From the NCBI RefSeq assembly GCF_000243215.1, contig NZ_JH594596.1:2316392-2380391 (forward strand): DNA of 64,000 nt, given 5' to 3'. The notes beneath the pieces were generated by a model that saw only the letters and a list, made by a program, of their open reading frames with translations, was not told the DNA's origin and ran no database searches. The position numbers and the translations under genes are program-made. Below, piece by piece: positions 30,110-40,779 of the stretch; position 1 is the stretch's first letter, and each line of letters starts with the position of its first letter. The DNA is from Odoribacter laneus YIT 12061 (GTDB lineage: Bacteria; Bacteroidota; Bacteroidia; Bacteroidales; Marinifilaceae).

Positions 30110-31123
30110 ATGAGAATAGAAAAAAATTTCAGTCTCCGTCCCTATAACACTTTCGACGTCGACGTAAAATGCAAATATTTTGTAGAAAGTGAAAAAGAAG
30201 CAGAGTTCATTGACTTTATCCGGGAATACGAATTAAAGCCGGAAGAGATCATCTTATTGGGGAGGGGAAGTAATTTTCTTTTCACAGAAGATTTCGATGG
30301 CACCGTACTTTATCCGTTTATGCAAGGAATCGAAATCCTATCGGAAAACGCGGAAAAAACGAGTGTAAGAGCTGGAGCCGGAGTCAACTGGGATGATTTT
30401 GTCGCTTGGACAGTAGCCCACAATTTATGGGGAGTGGAAAATCTATCCCTTATCCCCGGACATGTAGGAGCTGCCCCCGTACAGAATGTGGGAGCTTACG
30501 GTACAGAAGCTGGAGATTGCATTACTATCGTCGAGGCCATCGATATAGAGAAAGGCATAAAAGTACAAATTCCAGCAACCAATTGCCGGTTCGGCTATCG
30601 GGATAGTATCTTTAAAAAAGAATGGAAAAACAAATTCCTGATTACTTATGTGGTTTTTGAGTTAAGTAAACAAGCCCGTCCCAAACTGGAATATGGAAGT
30701 ATAAAAGAAGAACTGAAGCGTCTGGGAGACAGATATAGTTTACAAAATATCCGCCAGGCAGTCATAAACATCCGGAACTCGAAATTACCCGATGTTTGTG
30801 ACTTACCCAATGCCGGCAGTTTTTTTAAAAATCCTGTCATCGCCTCCTCCCTGGCTTTACAACTGAAATCGCAATACCCGGATATGCCCTTGTACACCGT
30901 AAACGAATCCTATTCCAAATTGGCAGCCGGTTGGCTGATTGAACAAACCGGCTGGAAAGGAAAAAATCTGGGGAAAGCCGGCGTATACGAAAAACAGGCA
31001 CTCGTCTTAGTAAACCGGGGAAATGCAACAGGACTGGACATTGTCCGCCTGGCAAATGAAATTAAAAAAAGCGTTTTTATGAAATTCAATGTATGGATAG
31101 AACCGGAGGTAAATATCATTTGA
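30110..31123 (+). CDS. murB: UDP-N-acetylenolpyruvoylglucosamine reductase
   Basis: This 337-residue flavoenzyme opens with NFSLRPYNTFDVDVK and carries the FAD-binding GRGSNFLFTEDFDG and LSLIPGHVGAAPVQNVGAYG segments. LPNAGSFFKNP provides the catalytic serine, and the end has the type I MurB layout. It reduces the enolpyruvyl group to make UDP-MurNAc in peptidoglycan synthesis. Confidence 0.97.
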   Translation: MRIEKNFSLRPYNTFDVDVKCKYFVESEKEAEFIDFIREYELKPEEIILLGRGSNFLFTEDFDGTVLYPFMQGIEILSENAEKTSVRAGAGVNWDDFVAWTVAHNLWGVENLSLIPGHVGAAPVQNVGAYGTEAGDCITIVEAIDIEKGIKVQIPATNCRFGYRDSIFKKEWKNKFLITYVVFELSKQARPKLEYGSIKEELKRLGDRYSLQNIRQAVINIRNSKLPDVCDLPNAGSFFKNPVIASSLALQLKSQYPDMPLYTVNESYSKLAAGWLIEQTGWKGKNLGKAGVYEKQALVLVNRGNATGLDIVRLANEIKKSVFMKFNVWIEPEVNII

Positions 31124-31171
31124 TAAGCGTGCATTCTTAGAATTTATGAAATTTCCTTCTGCCGGGAATCC

Positions 31172-32911
31172 CTAATCTTCAGTTTCCTGAATAAAAATAT
31201 TGCTGCAATTATCAATCACAAAAGGTCTTTGTTCCTGCCCTTGATAGGAATAAGCATCCGTATGGATAATCCGATTTCCTTTAAACACGAAATCATCTAC
31301 ACCATATAAATTTACCAAACGGGGATCAAAGATATGAAATGTATTCTCTTCTACTCGTATTTTCCGGTGATAACGGCTCGTTTCCCGCTGCTCGTAGATA
31401 CCAGAACCCACTGCAATACAGGCCTTTCCCCAGATACCATAATTACAATTATCAAATACATTTTCCCGAATCACCACATCTCGCACACCTGATTGTTCAT
31501 ACCAATACGAACCGTCCCCTTCAAACAAAATGGCAGCTCCTGGCACATGAAAATAGTTTTTCTCTATCCGGATCTTTCCTCTGGAACCTAACAATAGACC
31601 CCGGGCCCGATTATTTCTCATTTTACAGGCGCGAATCAACACCTCCGGATAGGGTCCCATAGCAGCCACCACATCTTTCACCCGAGTTCCCTCCGGCAAA
31701 GGGGCGGTCAGACAAACCCGGGTATATTTTTTATTCAGACGCTCCACATTTTCCACACTTAATTCTCCGTATTGTATTAAACTCTTATGATTTACCAATT
31801 CCAATTGTTGTCCCGGCCGGATGAAATCAAATCCCTCTTGTGCCGGGTGCATCAATTTGACAATCAGTTCTTGTGGCCCTATAATAGAATCGATAACGGC
31901 ATATATTCCGTGGATATTGGTCGCATCGTCTTTTTGGTTTTCAAATAAACAATTCAGCATCCGGATAAAACCATAACAATTGGAAAAATGAGTCGCATCT
32001 GCCGTAATACTTATCATCCGGCCCGTACCCGGAGAAGGCGTAACCTGCACATGATCCAGCTCAATATCTCCGCTTCGCTGGGCAATCACGCCCATCCCCC
32101 CGCAATGCCAAATGTTTACATGCTGTATACGCACCCTTTTACTATCGGTAACGGTAAAAGCCGGGATTAAACGCTGTGCCGCCCCGAATACCAATATATT
32201 CCCAGGCGTACCTTTTATCTTATCTTTAAATATCCGGACATTTCCGTTTTTCAACTCCTGAGCCGGCATACATCCTCCCGACAACCAATAGTCTTTTACC
32301 ATATACGCAGGTTCCCGCTTCTCCACATCAAACTCCAACAGGTTGCTATAAGGATATTTATTTCCTTGATTATCTTTAAAATGCAAACATCCGTTTGAAA
32401 AATAATACGGGTATTCCGAAGCAAACGACACGTCTAGCCAACCTTCTCCGCAAGCTTCTATTTTTCCCTCAGAATGAAATGTACGGGTATAATCGATGGA
32501 TAAATTCCGGACTTCAATATTCTCCGCCTCCCGGATCAAAAATGGACAAACAAAACCGGAAAACAAGAGGACAGCCCCGTTGCCTTCGAGAACAATATCC
32601 GACAAACCGGTCAAATCGAAAGCAAACCGTTTTAAACCTTCGTCATTATTACTGACAAATACATACTGCTCTACGGCATAATCCGGTTGAAAGTATAATT
32701 TTTCCGCCGGTAATTCCAAACGCCTTGCTTTTACTTTTTTACATTCATCCAAAGCTCTCCGCAAAGCCAAAGTTGCATCCTGCCCTTCCTGATAACCGAC
32801 CAGGTAATCCTTCAAATAAACGACTTTTTCTTCGGCTTGCTGCCCCGTCGAACAAGAAATGAGTATACTACCAACCAGATAATACAGCCAGATGCCCGCT
32901 ATTTTTTTCAT
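31172..32911 (-). CDS. GH110-like alpha-1,3-galactosidase, lipoprotein
   Basis: The 579-residue product has a lipoprotein signal ending ILISC (Cys20), then a right-handed beta-helix. N-terminal blocks FDLTGLSDIVLEGNGAVLLF and IEVRNLSIDYTRTFHSEGKI, the central MISITADATHFSNCYGFI (about 299-316) and ENQKDDATNIHG (about 324-335, with Asp328 and Asp329) are what I recall of GH110. GH110 enzymes remove alpha-1,3-galactose from blood-group B or linear alpha-Gal glycans. It lies 76 bp after the toroid glycosidase-like gene on the same strand. A general pectate-lyase-fold protein is the alternative if the family call is wrong. Confidence 0.8.
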   Translation of the reverse strand: MKKIAGIWLYYLVGSILISCSTGQQAEEKVVYLKDYLVGYQEGQDATLALRRALDECKKVKARRLELPAEKLYFQPDYAVEQYVFVSNNDEGLKRFAFDLTGLSDIVLEGNGAVLLFSGFVCPFLIREAENIEVRNLSIDYTRTFHSEGKIEACGEGWLDVSFASEYPYYFSNGCLHFKDNQGNKYPYSNLLEFDVEKREPAYMVKDYWLSGGCMPAQELKNGNVRIFKDKIKGTPGNILVFGAAQRLIPAFTVTDSKRVRIQHVNIWHCGGMGVIAQRSGDIELDHVQVTPSPGTGRMISITADATHFSNCYGFIRMLNCLFENQKDDATNIHGIYAVIDSIIGPQELIVKLMHPAQEGFDFIRPGQQLELVNHKSLIQYGELSVENVERLNKKYTRVCLTAPLPEGTRVKDVVAAMGPYPEVLIRACKMRNNRARGLLLGSRGKIRIEKNYFHVPGAAILFEGDGSYWYEQSGVRDVVIRENVFDNCNYGIWGKACIAVGSGIYEQRETSRYHRKIRVEENTFHIFDPRLVNLYGVDDFVFKGNRIIHTDAYSYQGQEQRPFVIDNCSNIFIQETED

Positions 32912-32987
32912 CTTAAGTAATCGTTAAACGTTCGCAAATTTTAGTTTTTATCCCTCTCCGGAAAATTTCTTCCTCTGCATTCCCTTT

Positions 32988-35027
32988 TTAATGAGAAGAA
33001 AATTTTACGGACAAAGGACAGTCGGCCGGAGTCGTCTTAGAAAAAATAATTTTGTCCTTCTCTTTTACTACCACCCGAAGTTTGGCTTGTTTTCGGCTCA
33101 CTTCTATATCGAACGTCCTTCCAAAAGCACGAATATTCCTCAAAGCCATATTCTCCCAATCCGCGGGAAGCCGTGGGGTAAAGACAAAAGAAGCCAATCC
33201 CGTAGGGCGGATGCCGAACAACCCTTCCGTAATCACCCGACTATATAACCCGCTTTCCGCTGACAGATGGCGCTGGCTTCCTTCCGGCCAGGCCTCAATA
33301 GCATAAGGCACATGCTCCCCTACTAATCGTTGACGGGAATAATATTGTAAATAAGCTGTAGCTTTTTCCGTCGCTCCTGCCGCATACGCCCCTCTCAAAG
33401 CGTATAAAGTAGAACGATCCCAGAATGTAGTGCTTCCTTCCTGTGTCAACAGTCCGTTTTCCGTCCATAAACGAGGTGAAAACAAAGCCTCCAGTGTTCC
33501 TTCTGCCCTGTCGGTGATTCCCATTGTCAAGGGAATACAAATCCACGACCTCAATAAGTCATTCCCCCGATAGTAACGATAAGTATCAAATTCCCCCATC
33601 CGGGCTCCGAAATATTCCTCTATTGCCTGTTGCAATGCCTGGGCTTCTTTTCGGTAAAGCGCCAATTGACGGGAAGAAATCCCCAATTCTTTCCCGAGAA
33701 ATACAGCAGAACACAACGCATCGTAATACAGTGAAGAAGTACATAAATTCGCATCCCCTGCCGGGAAACGTCCTTCCAGCTCATCCGTATCGGATTCCAC
33801 CACACCGGCAGTATTTCGTTTTCGTTTACAATATTCCAGACACCATTCAATCAAAGGCCAAAGTTCTTTCGCTTCACTCTTACTTCCCCGGGCTAAAGCA
33901 TAACGAGCCGCCCCATAAGCGATCATAGCAGCATCTCCCCGATCTCCTGCTCCATTCCAAATATCTTTCCCTTCAGCAATAATAGAACTCGGTATCGGCT
34001 TGTAGTCTGCATTCATAAAGCGGGCAAAATGCCGGAAAGCATTTAAAGCAGATAAATTTCCCACCTCGTATCCCAGATAGGGGAAAAACGGATTTACATA
34101 TTCAGCCTGATCATTTGCCCAAATTGCTGCGTAATAAGACTCTCCGCCCGGACCGTGCATATACCCTCCTCTTGTTTTATAGATACTTTCGGCAGCCCTT
34201 ATTTTAGCAAACTTGAACATGGTATTAACAATAGGATCGGGAGTCTCCAAACACAAATGAGCTCCCATTTCTTCCACAAATTTTTCCCTTTTATAAAGTT
34301 CTGCTGCATAATCCGGCTGAACAGCCTTCTCTGAAAACCGATACGCTTGAATACCTGCATAAAAACAAACCGACTGACCAGGGGCAATCTTATAGGTTCC
34401 GCTCCCCTGTGTGGAAGTAGAAAATACATACTCCCCCTCTACTCCTTTTGTAGAATCCGTATGGGAACATATAGTTATTTCCGGAACAAAAACTTCCAAT
34501 AAACGATCGGAAATATTGTTTATCTCATACCGTTCGCACCAAACGGGCAAATCCATGGAAGGATAAAATGTACGGATCACTTCAACCACCGGTTTTTGTG
34601 CACGCTTACGAGCCGCTCCGATGTTGACATAACCCGTAGAGAAATCACTTTTTACCTGCATAAGGCCTTTCAAGTAAACCGACTTCACCTGTTCATGCTG
34701 TAAAGCCAAGCCATTTACGGTAACCCAAGACAAAATATCCCCGGCAAACCGATGCATAAGACTGGCATGCGTGTTATTCGGTATTGTCCGTAACATCGGC
34801 CACACCACGGATCGTTCCAAACAAAACTTTTTTTCGGCATTTACACCATAACGTAACACGACAGACAGCTGCTCTCCGCTCATTTCGATGTGGTCGTCAT
34901 GGGGCAGACGATCTTTTATTTCCCACAAAATTCCACCATCCTTCTCTATTTTCCACCGATTCTGTGCCTTCAGTTTCCCCCCGCAAATGATTCCTATGAT
35001 AATAAAAAAGATAAAAACAGATTTCAT
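32988..35027 (-). CDS. Secreted (alpha/alpha)6-toroid glycosidase-like protein
   Basis: I start this at the ATG at 35027 (MKSVFIFFIIIGIICGGKLKAQ, a clear signal peptide; 679 residues); the ORF runs on to 35129. The first ~280 residues look like a beta-sandwich. From about 290 there is an alpha-toroid pattern with YYAAIWANDQAEYVNPFFP, WNGAGDRGDAAMIAYGAARY, WPLIEWCLEYCKRKR and DTDELEGRFPAGDANLCTSS, like six-hairpin glycosidases (GH78, GH95 and related groups). A short C-terminal beta domain closes it. I cannot assign a numbered family. It appears cotranscribed with the GH110-like gene. Confidence 0.8.
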   Translation of the reverse strand: MKSVFIFFIIIGIICGGKLKAQNRWKIEKDGGILWEIKDRLPHDDHIEMSGEQLSVVLRYGVNAEKKFCLERSVVWPMLRTIPNNTHASLMHRFAGDILSWVTVNGLALQHEQVKSVYLKGLMQVKSDFSTGYVNIGAARKRAQKPVVEVIRTFYPSMDLPVWCERYEINNISDRLLEVFVPEITICSHTDSTKGVEGEYVFSTSTQGSGTYKIAPGQSVCFYAGIQAYRFSEKAVQPDYAAELYKREKFVEEMGAHLCLETPDPIVNTMFKFAKIRAAESIYKTRGGYMHGPGGESYYAAIWANDQAEYVNPFFPYLGYEVGNLSALNAFRHFARFMNADYKPIPSSIIAEGKDIWNGAGDRGDAAMIAYGAARYALARGSKSEAKELWPLIEWCLEYCKRKRNTAGVVESDTDELEGRFPAGDANLCTSSLYYDALCSAVFLGKELGISSRQLALYRKEAQALQQAIEEYFGARMGEFDTYRYYRGNDLLRSWICIPLTMGITDRAEGTLEALFSPRLWTENGLLTQEGSTTFWDRSTLYALRGAYAAGATEKATAYLQYYSRQRLVGEHVPYAIEAWPEGSQRHLSAESGLYSRVITEGLFGIRPTGLASFVFTPRLPADWENMALRNIRAFGRTFDIEVSRKQAKLRVVVKEKDKIIFSKTTPADCPLSVKFSSH

Positions 35028-35251
35028 ATATTCAGAATTTCCTTTTAATACTCCCCGGGAATTTCTCTTATTCTTTTTAGTCACCCTGCCCTCTCTGAGA
35101 AATTTCTCATTCTGGTTTTCAGTCAGCAATCCCGATGGGCCTTATCTTATAACACATAAAACACCTTTCGGATGTATTTCCCCGATTCCTACATTTCTTT
35201 ATTCATTATACATCCTTCGTTTAGATTGTAATCTCCTTCATTTTTCAGAAA

Positions 35252-36250
35252 TTACACCAGTTTATCTGTCCTCTTTTTCTTATCCTCCGGTTTTGCAATA
35301 GTTTCCCTCATTTGGGTATCGGCTTCAATATTTTTCATACGGTAGTAATCCATTACGCCGAGATTACCGGAACGGAAAGCTTCTGCCATTGCCAAAGGTA
35401 CATGAGCTTCTGCCTCTATTACTTTTGCTTTCATCTCTTGTGCCAAAGCTTTCATTTCCTGTTCCCTTGCTATAGCCATTGCCCGGCGCTCTTCTGCTTT
35501 AGCCTGAGCAATCTTTAAATCCGCATCAGCCTGATCTATTTGTAAACCGGCTCCGATATTTTTTCCTACGTCTATATCTGCAATATCAATAGAAAGGATT
35601 TCGAATGCCGTACCCGAATCCAATCCTTTATCCAATACTACTTTAGAAATAAAATCCGGATTTTCCATCACAGCTTTGTGGGAATCGGAAGATCCGATAG
35701 AGGACACAATACCTTCCCCTACACGGGCTAATATCGTTTCTTCACCTGCTCCCCCGACCAATCGTTTTATATTCGCCCTTACCGTAACACGGGCTTTGGC
35801 AATCAACTGAATTCCGTCCTTAGCAACAGCACTGACGGGAGGAGTGTTGATCACTTTGGGGTTTACACTCATCTGTACCGCTTCGAAAACGTCCCGCCCG
35901 GCCAAATCCACGGCTGTCGCAATCTGAAACGTCAAATCAATATTCGCTTTCGAGGCGGAAACCAATGCATGCACCACCTGAGCCACATGTCCCCCGGCCA
36001 AATAATGAGCTTCCAATAAATCCCGGTACAATTCAATCCCGGCTTTTTTACCTTCGATCATAGCACCTACAATGATAGTAGGAGGCACTTTTCTCCACCT
36101 CATCAATATCAATTGCAACAAGGAAATCTTTACATCCGAAACCAACGCCTGAAACCACAGACCAATAGGAATAAAATACAAAATAACCCATAACAAAAAC
36201 ACACTGCCGGCAATAGCCGCCACCAATAAAACAACACCTGTGTTATCCAT
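35252..36250 (-). CDS. floA: Flotillin-like protein FloA (UPF0365)
   Basis: This 332-residue protein has an N-terminal membrane hairpin ([21 protein letters not shown]), an SPFH core, and a coiled-coil alanine/glutamate-rich region ([20 protein letters not shown]). The long conserved run around [20 protein letters not shown] marks the FloA/YqfA group of bacterial lipid-raft scaffold proteins. The start overlaps the end of the NfeD gene by 8 bases, so the two are translationally coupled. Confidence 0.94.
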   Translation of the reverse strand: MDNTGVVLLVAAIAGSVFLLWVILYFIPIGLWFQALVSDVKISLLQLILMRWRKVPPTIIVGAMIEGKKAGIELYRDLLEAHYLAGGHVAQVVHALVSASKANIDLTFQIATAVDLAGRDVFEAVQMSVNPKVINTPPVSAVAKDGIQLIAKARVTVRANIKRLVGGAGEETILARVGEGIVSSIGSSDSHKAVMENPDFISKVVLDKGLDSGTAFEILSIDIADIDVGKNIGAGLQIDQADADLKIAQAKAEERRAMAIAREQEMKALAQEMKAKVIEAEAHVPLAMAEAFRSGNLGVMDYYRMKNIEADTQMRETIAKPEDKKKRTDKLV

Positions 36251-36719
36251 CTTTTTCTTTCTTTAATTTAACAATTACTTTATCTTTATATACTTTTACC
36301 ACTTCCACTTCAGCACGGGAATCGATATAACCACTTTGAGAAAGCGCCTCTACGACCACCTCCCCGATTTTTACTTTTCCCATAGGAGACAAACGTCCGA
36401 GACAAATCCCGCAGTCTCCCACCTTCACCGATTCATCTACCCCTTCAACAGTGCTATCGATGCTCGAATGCAAACTCAATTTCTTCCAGGTCTGCGCCCG
36501 AAGAGCATACCATGTCACAACAAACCCACCCAGGGCTGTCGCCAACAAAATAAAATTACCAGCCTTCGTTCCAAAAAATTTATATCCCAGGTATACCCCG
36601 AAGCAGACACAAGCAAAACCGATAATTCCGGCTACGTTAACTCCCGGAAGAACTAAAAATTCTATAATCAGCAAAAAAAAGCCGATTACAACCAATATGA
36701 GTACAATAATCCATTCCAT
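36243..36719 (-). CDS. NfeD-like membrane protein
   Basis: The ATG at 36719 ([20 protein letters not shown]) gives a 158-residue protein with two to four membrane helices and a C-terminal OB-fold ([20 protein letters not shown]...[15 protein letters not shown]). This is the short NfeD1b type, normally coupled to flotillins, lacking the protease domain of long NfeD. Overlap with floA confirms the pairing. Confidence 0.93.
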   Translation of the reverse strand: MEWIIVLILVVIGFFLLIIEFLVLPGVNVAGIIGFACVCFGVYLGYKFFGTKAGNFILLATALGGFVVTWYALRAQTWKKLSLHSSIDSTVEGVDESVKVGDCGICLGRLSPMGKVKIGEVVVEALSQSGYIDSRAEVEVVKVYKDKVIVKLKKEKDG

Positions 36720-37049
36720 ACGCCCATCTATTAAAAACGAAATTTCCTCAGACGGTTTAAACAACTTGAACTGGATAAAGATATAAAAAACTCCTGTTCA
36801 AAAAAATTCTGATCCGATATTTTTATTTACCTTTTTCTCCCCCTTTTCTAAACAATTTCTTCTCTGTCTTTTATGTTTTTTTATCCGATCAATCTTCCCC
36901 AAACAATATGCAACTTACTGACAACAAGCCTATTATTCATCCAAAAATTGTATTTTCGAGAAGCATTATTTTTTAATCAGATTTTTTATATTTACTTTGT
37001 ACTGTTTTTGCGAGCCTGTTATAAAAATAATTTTTAATCAAACCCAAGT
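36720..37049. other. Divergent intergenic region, no gene
   Basis: The 330 AT-rich bases separate nfeD-floA from folE. A TTACTTTG (36992-36999) could be a -7 element for folE, but no good -33 partner is visible. No repeat or stem-loop stands out. Confidence 0.6.
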
Positions 37050-37673
37050 ATGGAGCAGGAAATTACCAATGAGGAAGAGTTTTATAAAAAGGTAGAATAT
37101 TTTAATGCCGAACGGACAAAACAATTGAGTTATCATTATCAGGAAATCTTAAAACTACTTGGAGAAGATCCGGAAAGAGAAGGACTCTTGAAAACACCGT
37201 TACGGGTAGCGAAAGCGATGCAGTTTATGACGCAGGGATATAGTCAGAACCCGGAAGAAATATTGAGTTCCGCTCTCTTTAAAGAAGATTACCGCCAAAT
37301 GGTTATTGTAAAAGATATCGAAATTTATTCTCTCTGCGAACACCATATGCTGCCTTTTTACGGCCGTGCTCACGTGGCTTACATCCCGAACGGATATGTA
37401 ACCGGTCTAAGTAAAATCGCCCGGGTAGTGGAAACATATGCCCGTCGGTTGCAAGTACAGGAACGCCTGACCTATGAAATCAAGAATTGTATACAAAATA
37501 CCCTTCACCCTTTAGGAGTCGCCGTGGTCATCGAAGCGAAACACATGTGTATGGCTATCCGGGGAGTAGAAAAACAAAATTCGGTAACGACCACTTCCGA
37601 TTTCAGCGGAGCTTTTGAGAAACTGGCCACCCGGGAGGAATTCATCCGGTTAATCAGTTCAAAGTTACACTAA
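37050..37673 (+). CDS. folE: GTP cyclohydrolase I
   Basis: This 207-residue enzyme carries the zinc/active-site motif [40 protein letters not shown] and [20 protein letters not shown]. It converts GTP to dihydroneopterin triphosphate for folate and, in many bacteria, queuosine. It is followed 50 bp later by fabD on the same strand. Confidence 0.97.
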   Translation: MEQEITNEEEFYKKVEYFNAERTKQLSYHYQEILKLLGEDPEREGLLKTPLRVAKAMQFMTQGYSQNPEEILSSALFKEDYRQMVIVKDIEIYSLCEHHMLPFYGRAHVAYIPNGYVTGLSKIARVVETYARRLQVQERLTYEIKNCIQNTLHPLGVAVVIEAKHMCMAIRGVEKQNSVTTTSDFSGAFEKLATREEFIRLISSKLH

Positions 37674-37723
37674 ACCCACGGGGAAGACAAATAAATGAAA
37701 TCACATCTCTAAAACTTAACAAT

Positions 37724-38599
37724 ATGAAAAAAGCATTTGTATTTCCCGGACAGGGAGCACAATTTGTAGGCATGGGAAAAGAATTGTACGAAAATTCTCC
37801 CCGGGCAAAAGAACTGTTTGAAAAAGCAAATGATATTTTAGGATTCCGCATCACGGATATGATGTTTAATGGAACAGAAGCCGATCTAAAACAAACAAAA
37901 GTTACTCAACCGGCTATTTTTTTGCATTCTGTGATTTTAGCCGATAGTCTCACCGAAAAACCGGACATGACAGCCGGACATTCTCTGGGAGAATTTTCCG
38001 CTTTGGTAGCTGCTAAAGCCCTTTCTTTGGAAGATGGACTGCGACTGGTACATGCCAGAGCTTTAGCGATGCAAAAAGCCTGCGAAGCCACCCCTTCGAC
38101 AATGGCGGCTGTCTTAGGCATGGCAGACGAAGCCGTGGAGAAAATATGCGGGGAAATCGACGAAGTAGTCGTGCCCGCCAACTACAACAGCCCCGGACAG
38201 ATTGTCATTTCCGGCAGCAATAAAGGGATCGAAATCGCCTGCGCGAAACTGGCAGAAGCCGGAGCTAAAAGAGTGTTACCCCTCAATGTAGGAGGAGCAT
38301 TTCATTCTCCTTTGATGGAACCTGCCCGCAAAGAATTGGCCGAGGCCATCAACAATACTCATTTCTCTGAACCCATCTGTCCTATTTATCAGAACGTAGA
38401 TGCTCAACCGTATACAGATCCGGAAAGGATAAAGAACAACCTGATCGCCCAGTTGACCTCTTCTGTACGATGGACACAAATCATGCAAAATATGATCGCC
38501 GACGGAGCGACCTCTTTCCTGGAAATCGGTCCCGGAAAAGTCCTGCAAGGATTGATAAAAAAGCTAAACAGAGATATGGATACCAGCGGTATTCAATAA
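37724..38599 (+). CDS. fabD: Malonyl-CoA:ACP transacylase
   Basis: This 291-residue enzyme opens KKAFVFPGQGAQFVGMGKEL and has the nucleophile motif AGHSLGEFSALVAA. The conserved His lies in GGAFHSPLMEPA, and the FLEIGPGKVLQGL end block is present. It loads malonyl groups onto ACP for fatty acid synthesis. No other fab gene is adjacent. A strong terminator follows at once. Confidence 0.97.
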   Translation: MKKAFVFPGQGAQFVGMGKELYENSPRAKELFEKANDILGFRITDMMFNGTEADLKQTKVTQPAIFLHSVILADSLTEKPDMTAGHSLGEFSALVAAKALSLEDGLRLVHARALAMQKACEATPSTMAAVLGMADEAVEKICGEIDEVVVPANYNSPGQIVISGSNKGIEIACAKLAEAGAKRVLPLNVGGAFHSPLMEPARKELAEAINNTHFSEPICPIYQNVDAQPYTDPERIKNNLIAQLTSSVRWTQIMQNMIADGATSFLEIGPGKVLQGLIKKLNRDMDTSGIQ

Positions 38600-38603
38600 G
38601 ATA

Positions 38604-38633
38604 AAAAAAAGGTTCCATACGGAACCTTTTTTT
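38604..38633 (+). terminator. Intrinsic terminator after fabD
   Basis: AAAAAAAGGTTCC and GGAACCTTTTTTT pair around the loop ATAC. A-rich and T-rich arms make it work on either strand. Confidence 0.93.
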
Positions 38634-38681
38634 ATAAAATCTTTATATCTTTAGTCGCGAATTGGCCATTTTGATTTAAAC

Positions 38682-40760
38682 ATGTCAGACAGAATACGTA
38701 AGAGACAACTAAATATCGCTTTCCGGATTATTATTATATTGATTATATGCAGTATAATCGTTTTCCTTTTTCCAAAAGCTGGAATTTTCCAATACGAATT
38801 TCAGAAAGGAATGCCGTGGAGATACGAGACACTTTACGCTCCTTTCGATTTCCCGATTTATAAAACGGAAGCAGAACTGGATAAGGATAAGGAAAAAATC
38901 GTTCAGGAACAGACTCCTATCTTCAATTTGAATCCCGAAGTAAAAACGAACCAGCTTCATAAATTTGCGACAGCTCTCGATCCGTACAAAAATCCGGCAA
39001 CAACCCAGACGATAGAAAATTTACAACGGAAATTAGCCCGTCTTTACGATGCGGGAATTTTGCAACTACCGGAAAACTTAGTAGCAGAAAATCTCAAAAC
39101 CATCAAAATCGTCAACAATAACATCGGGAGGGATGTAGATTTTCCAAAAACGTATACTTTAAAAAAAGCCTATTCGACTTTGACGGATTGGATTAATTCC
39201 TCCAATCTTCCCCAAAGCACGAAAGAACATATTCTCAGTCTGAACCTGAACAATTACATTCAACCCAATCTGGAATTTGATGCTTCCAAAACGAAGCTCC
39301 AATTGCTCAATCAACTTAAAAATATTAGTCTTACTCAGGGAATGGTCAGGAACGGAGAAGTAATCATTGCCAAACGGGAACTGGTTACCCCGGAAAAAAT
39401 AAAACTTCTCCAATCGCTGAAAAAAGAATACCGCCACAATGCGGGTTCTTCTGTCAGTAATTTACGGACTTTAGGCGGACAGATTATTTTGACCCTGGCT
39501 GCTATTGTGATATTTTCGATTTTCTTCTACTATTCGAAAAAACGGATTTTTTATAACAACAAAGAATTTATTTTTCTTTACGGTTCGTTTTTAGCCACCG
39601 TCATATTGGGAAGTATCGGGTTTTACCAAAACATCAATATGCTGGCGCTGCCCGTTTTATTTTTTATCATTATTGTCAATATTCTGGTGGGCAGCCGGTC
39701 GGCTTTATACATGCTTTTAGGCACTTCCCTGCTGATTTCTTATTTTGCACCGAACAGCTATATGTATCTTTTCATGCAGATAGCTGCCGGTATTGTCGCC
39801 ATTTTCAGTCTGGCACAGTTGCAACGCAGAGGTCAGCTATTTCTTTCTATTTTCCTCATTTTTATCACCTATGCAGCGGTATATATTGCTTTTATTCTGA
39901 CCCAGGAAGGAGAAATCGAGCTTACTCATGCCTTCGGCATACTTTGGTTATTGGTAAACTGCCTGCTATTAAGTCTCAGTTATCCGGTCATCTATATTTT
40001 CGAGCGTATTTTCGGATTTACGTCAGAAATTACGTTGATGGAATTATCAAATCCCAATCATCCGGCATTACGTGCTTTGACCAAAAAAGCTCCGGGAACT
40101 TTTCAACATTCCCTCATGGTAGCCAATCTTGCAGAAGAAGCAATTTACCGCATCGGGGGGAATCCCCTGCTTACGCGAACGGGAGCCTTATACCACGATA
40201 TCGGGAAATCTTATGAACCGATTTTCTTTATCGAAAACCAAACAGGAGGTATAAATCCGCATGACAAATGCGAATTTGACGAAAGTGCACAGCATATCAT
40301 CAACCATGTTACAAAAGGTGTCGAACTGGCTAAAAAATATAATTTACCGGAAGTCATCGTCAATTTTATCCGTACTCACCATGGAAAAAGTAAAGTAAAA
40401 TACTTCTACAATTCTTTCAAAAACAAATACCCGGATAAGCCTCTGGACGAGTCCTTATTCACCTATGCAGGTCCCGATCCCGTCAGTAAAGAATGTGCCG
40501 TCGTCATGATGGCGGATGCCGTAGAAGCCGTTTCCCGTACCCTTCAGGATAAAACAGAAGAAAACCTCAAGAAATCGGTAAATGATATTATCGACGGACA
40601 GGTAAACGAGGGACGTTTCCAAAATTCAGATATTACATTCAGAGACATAGCCATCGTAAAAAGGGTTTTTACCGAAATGTTAGCCAACATTTATCACTCC
40701 CGGATTGCTTATCCCAAACTGAAAACGGAAGCAGAAACCGAATCTCCAAACGAAACGTAA
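38682..40760 (+). CDS. 7TM-HD phosphohydrolase (PgpH-type cyclic di-AMP phosphodiesterase)
   Basis: This 692-residue protein has one N-terminal membrane helix and an extracytoplasmic 7TMR-HDED domain (about 45-260). Seven membrane helices lie at about 265-460, and a cytoplasmic HD domain has GTFQHSLMVANLAEEAIYRI, GALYHDIGKSYEPIFF and FIRTHHGKSKVKYFY. This layout is that of PgpH, which degrades cyclic di-AMP. The lacI-type gene follows 19 bp later. The activity is inferred from family knowledge. Confidence 0.92.
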   Translation: MSDRIRKRQLNIAFRIIIILIICSIIVFLFPKAGIFQYEFQKGMPWRYETLYAPFDFPIYKTEAELDKDKEKIVQEQTPIFNLNPEVKTNQLHKFATALDPYKNPATTQTIENLQRKLARLYDAGILQLPENLVAENLKTIKIVNNNIGRDVDFPKTYTLKKAYSTLTDWINSSNLPQSTKEHILSLNLNNYIQPNLEFDASKTKLQLLNQLKNISLTQGMVRNGEVIIAKRELVTPEKIKLLQSLKKEYRHNAGSSVSNLRTLGGQIILTLAAIVIFSIFFYYSKKRIFYNNKEFIFLYGSFLATVILGSIGFYQNINMLALPVLFFIIIVNILVGSRSALYMLLGTSLLISYFAPNSYMYLFMQIAAGIVAIFSLAQLQRRGQLFLSIFLIFITYAAVYIAFILTQEGEIELTHAFGILWLLVNCLLLSLSYPVIYIFERIFGFTSEITLMELSNPNHPALRALTKKAPGTFQHSLMVANLAEEAIYRIGGNPLLTRTGALYHDIGKSYEPIFFIENQTGGINPHDKCEFDESAQHIINHVTKGVELAKKYNLPEVIVNFIRTHHGKSKVKYFYNSFKNKYPDKPLDESLFTYAGPDPVSKECAVVMMADAVEAVSRTLQDKTEENLKKSVNDIIDGQVNEGRFQNSDITFRDIAIVKRVFTEMLANIYHSRIAYPKLKTEAETESPNET

Positions 40761-40779
40761 AACCTTAAAACAAACAAAT

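Noticed and set aside
33524-33928. Plus-strand ORF of 134 codons opposite the toroid glycosidase-like gene
   Set aside because: The minus-strand protein has coherent domains; this frame is proline/histidine-rich shadow sequence.
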